This document shows positions 7,547 through 11,782 of a stretch of 11,782 bases of DNA, piece by piece; position 1 is the first letter of the stretch; the number at the start of each line of letters is the position of its first letter. A program made the translations under genes and the position numbers. The notes beneath the pieces were generated by a model. It was not told the DNA's origin and made no database searches. It was given only the letters and a program-made list of their open reading frames with translations. The DNA is from an uncultured Odoribacter sp. GTDB taxonomy: Bacteria; Bacteroidota; Bacteroidia; Bacteroidales; Marinifilaceae. The DNA lies in assembly GCA_900548135.1 (NCBI GenBank), contig URJC01000045.1:1-11782 (forward strand). The letters run 5' to 3'.

Positions 7547-7586
7547 TTATGCGAATATAATTTCTTACCTTTGTATAAGAATCAAT
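7518..7586. repeat. 9-bp inverted repeat flanking a promoter
   Basis: ATTGATTCT (7518-7526) and AGAATCAAT (7578-7586) are exact reverse complements with 51 bp between them. That interval contains both the -33 and -7 elements of the promoter at 7543-7573. The match does not extend beyond 9 bp on either side. Invertible promoters of Bacteroidota have this arrangement, but normally with longer arms and wider spacing. Confidence 0.4.
7543..7573 (+). promoter_or_regulatory. Strong-looking Bacteroidota promoter in the mtaB-epimerase gap
   Basis: TACCTTTG (7566-7573) matches TAnnTTTG exactly, and TTAG (7543-7546) gives three of four bases of the -33 element with a 19-bp spacer. Transcription should start near 7578-7580, about 130 bp before the next start codon and about 40 nt before a terminator hairpin. 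It therefore drives either a short RNA or an attenuated leader. Confidence 0.65.
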
Positions 7587-7655
7587 TTCATAGTTTGTTT
7601 CTGTTTAGGGTTAGTAATGTAAGTCGCCATCATTAGTTTGGTGACTTACTTTTTT
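7580..7655 (+). ncRNA. Putative ~75-nt small RNA or transcription-attenuated leader
   Basis: This is the stretch between the predicted start of the promoter above and the end of a T-run. The first 40 nt are U-rich with little structure; the last part is an 11-bp terminator stem. No worthwhile reading frame exists: the only ATG is followed at once by TAA (7617-7622). Because a second promoter follows at 7673, the unit can stand alone as a small RNA. It could also be the leader of the epimerase-nhaA operon, with read-through controlled at the hairpin. I do not recognise a known RNA family. The 5' end is estimated from the -7 box. Confidence 0.45.
7619..7655 (+). terminator. Intrinsic terminator before the epimerase gene
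   Basis: GTAAGTCGCCA (7619-7629) pairs with TGGTGACTTAC (7639-7649) to give an 11-bp stem with one G-U pair and a 9-nt loop. It is followed at once by a run of six T (7650-7655). There is no A-run on the other side, so it works in the plus direction only. It is too far from the mtaB stop (about 175 bp) to be an obvious mtaB terminator alone, though mtaB read-through would also end here. Confidence 0.85.
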
Positions 7656-7680
7656 ATTTCATACAATATTTATAATTTTG
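7650..7680 (+). promoter_or_regulatory. Putative promoter for the epimerase-nhaA operon
   Basis: TAATTTTG (7673-7680) is an exact -7 box. TTTT (7650-7653), within the terminator's T-run, is a three-of-four match to the -33 element at 19 bp. Transcription would start near 7687, with a leader of about 22 nt before the ATG at 7709. The same -7 octamer precedes the PCMD gene. Confidence 0.55.
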
Positions 7681-7708
7681 TCCCGACAGAATTACATGAA
7701 CAAACACA

Positions 7709-8725
7709 ATGCAAATATTAATCACCGGCTGTGCCGGATTTATTGGCTATCATCTTTCAAAAACACTTTCCACGCAAGGAGTCACAGTTTATGGTATAGA
7801 TTCACTCAATCATTACTATGATATAACGCTTAAACATGCCCGACTTCGGGAATGTGGAATTCAAAACGTATCTTATGGCCGGGAAAAAAACTCAGCACTT
7901 TATCCCTCTTTCCGGTTTCAGCAAATCGATTTAAGTGATAAAGAAACCTTAGAAAATATTTTTCAATCCAATCATTTTGATTGTATCGTCAATTTGGCAG
8001 CACAGGCAGGAGTTCGTTACAGCCTGACTCATCCCGAAACCTACATAGAAAGTAATATTGCAGGTTTTCTGAACTTACTGGAACTTTGCCGGCAGTATCA
8101 CTGTAAGCGACTGATCTACGCCTCATCTTCTTCTGTCTATGGCAATTGTCAAGAGGTGCCTTTCAAAGAAAGCTGCCGCGTAGACCACCCGGTCAGTATT
8201 TATGCCGCAACGAAAAAAACCAATGAACTGATGGCATACACCTATTCATGGCTTTACCAGATACAAACCATAGGACTCCGTTTCTTCACCGTTTACGGCC
8301 CTTGGGGACGCCCCGATATGGCCCCCATTTTATTTGCCCGTTCCATCCGGGATAAACAACCCATCAAGGTTTTTAATAATGGTAATCTATCCCGGGATTT
8401 CACATATATTGATGACATTATTGAAGGAATTATCAAGATTATCAATCGCCGGGAACTCGTCCGCGAAGATACTCCGGGAGTACCTGCTGTAATATACAAT
8501 ATCGGACACGGCTCACCGGTTCGCCTAATGGATTTTATCCACCTGCTGGAGGAAAACCTGGGCCAGAAAGCCCAAAAAGAATTTGTCGGAATGCAGCCCG
8601 GAGATGTTTACCAGACCTGGGCCGATACTTCCAGATTAAGGGAAGATTATAATTATACTCCTGCAACTTCATTGGAAGAGGGTATCAAACAATTTGTAGA
8701 ATGGTTTAAAACCTTTCATTTCTAG
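7709..8725 (+). CDS. NAD-dependent sugar-nucleotide epimerase, probably UDP-glucuronate 4-epimerase
   Basis: This 338-residue cytoplasmic protein is an extended short-chain dehydrogenase. It has the NAD-binding loop TGCAGFIG (residues 6-13), the acidic strand end GIDSLNHYYD (about 29-38), the NLAAQAGVRYSL segment, the serine cluster at 139-142 in YASSSSVYG, and the catalytic Y165-x3-K169. 'D-S-L-N-x-Y-Y-D-x-x-L-K-x-A-R-L', 'AQAGVRYS' and 'RFFTVYGPWGRPDMA' are characteristic of UDP-glucuronate/galacturonate 4-epimerases (GAE, LpsL, Cap1J). These interconvert UDP-GlcA and UDP-GalA for capsule, O-antigen or LPS-core sugars. A related substrate cannot be excluded, so I leave the symbol blank. No glycosyltransferase is nearby. 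The stop is 3 bp before the nhaA start, so the two are almost certainly co-transcribed. Confidence 0.88.
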   Translation: MQILITGCAGFIGYHLSKTLSTQGVTVYGIDSLNHYYDITLKHARLRECGIQNVSYGREKNSALYPSFRFQQIDLSDKETLENIFQSNHFDCIVNLAAQAGVRYSLTHPETYIESNIAGFLNLLELCRQYHCKRLIYASSSSVYGNCQEVPFKESCRVDHPVSIYAATKKTNELMAYTYSWLYQIQTIGLRFFTVYGPWGRPDMAPILFARSIRDKQPIKVFNNGNLSRDFTYIDDIIEGIIKIINRRELVREDTPGVPAVIYNIGHGSPVRLMDFIHLLEENLGQKAQKEFVGMQPGDVYQTWADTSRLREDYNYTPATSLEEGIKQFVEWFKTFHF

Positions 8726-8728
8726 TAA

Positions 8729-10078
8729 ATGCATACAACTATTTTTAAATCGCCCATCCGGCATTTTATAAAGGCAAAAATCAATGGAGGTGCAGTGCTT
8801 CTTTTTGTAGCTCTGGCAGCTATGATCATAGCCAACACCTCCCTCCGGGATGCTTACGATAGCTTTTTTGCCAAAGAGATTATACTTCAATTCGGCGATA
8901 TAAATCTATTTCATGTACACGGTAACAATATGACCTTTATGTCATTGATCAATGATGCTTTAATGGCTATATTTTTCTTTTCCGTCGGTCTTGAAATTAA
9001 ACGGGAACTGCTAGTGGGGGAACTTTCTAATCCCCGCAAAGCTTTACTTCCTGTTATTGCAGCTTGTGGCGGTATGATTGTTCCGATTGTAATCTTCACG
9101 GCCATTTGTCCGGAAGGAACAGCCAGTCAAGGGGCTGCAATTCCTATGGCCACGGATATCGCCTTTTCACTGGGAGTTTTATCCCTATTGGGAAAAAAAA
9201 TACCGTTAAGCCTGAAAATTTTTCTGACAGCTTTTGCTGTAGTCGATGATATTGGTGGAATCATGGTCATCGGGGCTTTCTATAGCAGCGATTTGGTTAC
9301 TTCTTATCTTCTATGGGCTTTATTGTTCATATTCCTTCTTTTCATTGGAGGGAAATTAGGCATTAACAGTAAGTTATTTTATATTTTCTTTGGTATCATT
9401 GTCTGGTATCTTTTCCTGAATTCCGGAATTCATCCCACGATTTCAGGAGTGATTGTCGCTTTTACTGTCCCGGCACGACCTATTATGAACATCTATAAAT
9501 ACATTGGTGAAATTCGGGAAAGTCTCAAAAAATTACCAGAGATGAATCGTACCAACGATAATAAATATATGTTAAGTAATTCAGAATTATCCATTTTGCG
9601 GCATGTTGAATCAGCCTCCGATAAGGTCATCAGTCCTCTGCAATCCATGGACGATAACCTGCAACCTCTGGTAAACTATATAGTCATGCCACTTTTTGCA
9701 TTTGCCAATGCCAGCATCACTTTCACCAACTTCACCCCATCTGATTTAGGAGGCGTGACTCTTACGGTATTTATAGCTTTGGTATTAGGAAAACTCATCG
9801 GTATTTTTTCCTTCACCTGGATTGCCGTAAAATACAAATGGCTGAACATGCCCGATCACATGAATAACAAAAGCTTGTTCGGAGTTGCCATGCTAGGTGG
9901 AATTGGATTTACTGTTTCTCTTTTTATTGCCAACCTATCCTATGCCGGTCTGCCAGAAGTAGGAAGTACTCTTTTAAATCAAGCTAAAATGGGCATCATC
10001 GGCGGATCTCTTTTTGCCGGAACCTGCGGTTATCTGATCTTAAATTACGTTTTCAAGAAAAAAACAACAGAGAATTAA
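8729..10078 (+). CDS. nhaA: Na+/H+ antiporter NhaA
   Basis: NhaA exports Na+ (or Li+) across the inner membrane in exchange for two protons, giving salt and alkaline tolerance. The 449-residue protein is mostly hydrophobic helices. The key site is intact: D143 in MATDIAFSLG (E. coli D133), the pair D173-D174 in VVDDIGGI (E. coli D163-D164), and K355 in LVLGKLIGI (E. coli K300). It is about 60 residues longer than E. coli NhaA (388). Much of the excess is a charged hydrophilic loop at about residues 250-314, before VNYIVMPLFAFANA, where E. coli has a shorter connection; some may be at the termini. It starts 3 bp after the epimerase stop, so it is probably translated by coupling or reinitiation. 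An adaptor gene follows after 39 AT-rich bp with no terminator that I can see. Confidence 0.96.
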   Translation: MHTTIFKSPIRHFIKAKINGGAVLLFVALAAMIIANTSLRDAYDSFFAKEIILQFGDINLFHVHGNNMTFMSLINDALMAIFFFSVGLEIKRELLVGELSNPRKALLPVIAACGGMIVPIVIFTAICPEGTASQGAAIPMATDIAFSLGVLSLLGKKIPLSLKIFLTAFAVVDDIGGIMVIGAFYSSDLVTSYLLWALLFIFLLFIGGKLGINSKLFYIFFGIIVWYLFLNSGIHPTISGVIVAFTVPARPIMNIYKYIGEIRESLKKLPEMNRTNDNKYMLSNSELSILRHVESASDKVISPLQSMDDNLQPLVNYIVMPLFAFANASITFTNFTPSDLGGVTLTVFIALVLGKLIGIFSFTWIAVKYKWLNMPDHMNNKSLFGVAMLGGIGFTVSLFIANLSYAGLPEVGSTLLNQAKMGIIGGSLFAGTCGYLILNYVFKKKTTEN

Positions 10079-10117
10079 AATTTCTTTGATCACATAAAAT
10101 AATAAAATATAAGGAAT

Positions 10118-11254
10118 ATGAAGACAACATGTATAGCAGTCATTCTTATCATACTCATATTATTATCGGGTTGCAAGCACCAGCAAGAACCTGAGCGACA
10201 AGTAGTGACTGTAGAAAAAGTAGGTACCGATGACGTAGAAATTTACGGAGAATATGTGGGACAAATCCGGGCCAAGAGTTTTGTGGAGATTCGGGCACGT
10301 GTGGAAGGGTACCTTGAAGCCATGCTTTTCGAAGAGGGGAGGCGCGTGAAACGGGGACAACCTCTATTCAAAATAAACAGTGATCTTTATAAAGCCCGCG
10401 TAGACAAGGCCCGGGCACAATTAGCCAAAGACCAGGCACAAGAAGCCAAATCCGCCCGTGACGTAGAGCGCCTGCGCCCCCTATACGAACAAAAAGCCGC
10501 CAGCCAGCTCGACCTGGACAATGCCATCGCGGCATACGAGAGCGCTAAGGCCAACGTGGCTATGAGCAAAGCCGACTTAACGCAGGCAGAAATGGAATTG
10601 GGGTACACCACGGTAATATCCCCCATCGACGGATACATCAGCGAGCGTAACGCAGACATCGGCACCCTCGTGGGACCCGGTGGTAAATCACAATTAGCCA
10701 CCGTCGTGGAAAGTGATGAAGTGCTGGTAGATTTCAGTTTGCCTGCATTGGACTATTTGCGTAGTCAACAACGCAACGTGACACTGGGCGAGAAGGACGC
10801 AAACCGCTCCTGGCAACCGAACGTGACGATTACACTGGCAGACAACTCCATCTACCCGATGACGGGTATCGTGGACTTTGCCGATCCGCAGGTAAATCCG
10901 CAGACGGGAACCTTCGGTGTTCGTGCAAAGCTGCCCAACCCGGACCGGAAGTTATTGCCCGGACAGTTCACAAAGGTAAAATTATTATTAGACGTACGGG
11001 AAAATGCGCTGGTCGTTCCCAGCAAGGCCGTCATCATCGAGAAAGGTGGTGCATTTATCTATGTCGTGCGAAAAGACAGTACGGCTGAAAAACGCTTCAT
11101 CGAGATCGGACCGGAAGTGAACAACACAACCGTGGTAGAACGTGGTTTGGGTCCCGACGAGTTAGTTGTAGTGGAAGGTTATCACAAACTAACCCCCGGA
11201 ACTTTGGTAAAACCCGTCTCAGAAGAAGCTAAAAAAGAGGAGGACGTACAATGA
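10118..11254 (+). CDS. RND efflux periplasmic adaptor lipoprotein (AcrA/MexA family)
   Basis: This 378-residue adaptor bridges the RND pump that follows and an outer-membrane channel. It begins with a lipoprotein signal, MKTTCIAVILIILILLSGC, with lipobox LSGC and acylated C19. The first half-lipoyl motif follows (EIRARVEGYLEAM, about residues 57-69). A helical hairpin runs from about 90 to 160 and carries the channel-contact motif R118-x3-L122-x6-S129. The second half-lipoyl motif is SPIDGYISERNADIGTLV. The beta-barrel includes the QVNPQTGTFGVRAKLPNPDRKLLPGQF signature of AcrA-like proteins. Length is normal. TAAGGAAT just upstream may be a weak ribosome site. The stop overlaps the pump's ATG by 4 bp. 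Base composition is richer in G+C than in the preceding genes. No channel gene is in view; one may follow the pump. Confidence 0.94.
   Translation: MKTTCIAVILIILILLSGCKHQQEPERQVVTVEKVGTDDVEIYGEYVGQIRAKSFVEIRARVEGYLEAMLFEEGRRVKRGQPLFKINSDLYKARVDKARAQLAKDQAQEAKSARDVERLRPLYEQKAASQLDLDNAIAAYESAKANVAMSKADLTQAEMELGYTTVISPIDGYISERNADIGTLVGPGGKSQLATVVESDEVLVDFSLPALDYLRSQQRNVTLGEKDANRSWQPNVTITLADNSIYPMTGIVDFADPQVNPQTGTFGVRAKLPNPDRKLLPGQFTKVKLLLDVRENALVVPSKAVIIEKGGAFIYVVRKDSTAEKRFIEIGPEVNNTTVVERGLGPDELVVVEGYHKLTPGTLVKPVSEEAKKEEDVQ
11237..11244 (+). promoter_or_regulatory. Strong Shine-Dalgarno for the RND pump
   Basis: GAGGAGGA ends 6 bp before the ATG at 11251 and 9 bp before the in-frame ATG at 11254. 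It lies inside the last codons of the adaptor. This is unusual in a window where most starts lack such a site, and it helps place the pump's start at this spot. Confidence 0.6.
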
Positions 11255-11782
11255 TGAAACCAGGGTTCTTTATTGACAGGCCGATCTTCTCGGCCGTACT
11301 TTCTATACTCATCGTACTGGTAGGCTTCATCGGCTTGACGTTGTTACCTATCGACCAGTACCCGCAAATCACGCCCCCCGTGGTGAAAATTTCAGCCTCC
11401 TATCCGGGAGCAAGTGCCGTGACCGTATCCCAGGCCGTAGCAACCCCTATCGAGCAGGAATTGAACGGTACCCCCGGTATGCTCTATATGGAATCCAGTA
11501 GTTCCAACTCGGGAGGGCTTAGTATCACGATTACGTTCGACATCTCTACTAATGCCGAATTGGCCGCTGTAGATATACAGAACCGGGTAAAACTGGCCGA
11601 ATCACGCCTGCCCTCTGAAGTGATCCAGAACGGTATCAAGGTAGAAAAACAATCTGCCAGCCAGTTGATGACGCTGGCCCTGACCTCCAAAGACCCGCGG
11701 TTCGACGAGATATACCTCAGCAACTTCGCCACGATGAATGTGCTCGACGTGCTGAAACGTATCCCCGGCGTAGGACGGGTTT
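11251..11782 (+). CDS. RND multidrug efflux pump, AcrB/MexB (HAE1) family, N-terminal part (cut by window edge)
   Basis: The first 177 codons of an inner-membrane proton-driven RND pump are present. The start MMKPGFFIDRPIFSAVLSIL leads into TM1 (about residues 11-30). Next come LPIDQYPQITPPVVKISASYPGAS and TPIEQELNGTPGMLYMES, which align closely with AcrB's PN1 porter subdomain (QYPTIAPPAVTISASYPGA; VIEQNMNGIDNLMYMSS), then VDIQNRVKLAESRLPSEV and the IPGVGRV region, where the window ends. The opening matches HAE1 hydrophobe pumps rather than CusA-type metal pumps. Two in-frame ATGs (11251 and 11254) are possible; the Shine-Dalgarno fits both. The ATGA overlap with the adaptor stop points to translational coupling. 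The drug or lipid substrate cannot be inferred. Confidence 0.96.
   Translation, partial: MMKPGFFIDRPIFSAVLSILIVLVGFIGLTLLPIDQYPQITPPVVKISASYPGASAVTVSQAVATPIEQELNGTPGMLYMESSSSNSGGLSITITFDISTNAELAAVDIQNRVKLAESRLPSEVIQNGIKVEKQSASQLMTLALTSKDPRFDEIYLSNFATMNVLDVLKRIPGVGRV

Noticed and set aside
7600..7613. TTTAGGGTTAG, resembling a telomere repeat
   Set aside because: It is a single short occurrence in a bacterial intergenic region; coincidence.
7617..7622. Minimal ATG-TAA reading frame inside the putative small RNA
   Set aside because: A start codon followed at once by a stop has no coding content and is expected by chance in AT-rich sequence.
7695..7708. Earlier ATG (7695-7697) before the epimerase gene
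   Set aside because: It is out of frame with the epimerase, and the chosen ATG at 7709 begins directly with the NAD-binding strand.
1..11782. Search for a CRISPR array, insertion sequence, tRNA, toxin-antitoxin pair or defence system
   Set aside because: No regularly spaced repeats, transposase-like or nuclease-like proteins, or tRNA cloverleaf were seen; nearly all sequence is accounted for by recognised genes.

Overview
The window is an ordinary-looking chromosomal stretch from a Gram-negative Bacteroidota, most likely a gut Bacteroidales. The evidence is a PCMD-family exported protein (a family largely confined to this phylum), Bacteroidota-type -7 promoter boxes (TAnnTTTG) ahead of most transcription units, AT-rich start contexts with few Shine-Dalgarno sites, and a base composition near 40-45% G+C in the lines I counted. 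I cannot fix the genus; an Odoribacter/Butyricimonas-like organism would fit, but that is a guess.

Left part, minus strand (1-3654): a four-gene efflux operon read right to left. It encodes a TolC-type outer membrane protein, a MacA-type periplasmic adaptor, a MacB/LolD-type ABC ATPase and a MacB/FtsX-type permease cut off by the window edge. Together these make a tripartite ABC exporter spanning both membranes. A good promoter candidate lies at 3714-3745. A divergent gene (3891-4865) encodes a secreted PCMD-domain protein of unknown role.

Middle (4855-7444): lpxB (lipid A disaccharide synthase, minus strand) converges on and overlaps the PCMD gene by 11 bp, with a terminator hairpin inside the last codons of lpxB. 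mtaB (tRNA ms2t6A37 methylthiotransferase, plus strand) diverges from lpxB. A 19-bp palindrome sits on the predicted mtaB promoter.

Right part, plus strand (7445-11782): a 264-bp intergenic region contains what looks like a complete miniature transcription unit: a perfect -7 box, about 75 nt of transcript, and a strong intrinsic terminator. It is followed by a separate promoter for a two-gene unit, a UDP-glucuronate-4-epimerase-like sugar nucleotide epimerase and the Na+/H+ antiporter nhaA, only 3 bp apart. After a 39-bp gap comes an RND efflux pair, a lipoprotein adaptor and an AcrB-type pump that runs off the window. The RND genes are locally richer in G+C than their neighbours.

I see no mobile element, CRISPR array, tRNA, rRNA or clear new defence or biosynthetic system. 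The part most worth a second look is the small transcription unit with nested inverted repeats at 7502-7655, which is either a small RNA or an attenuated leader for the epimerase-nhaA operon.
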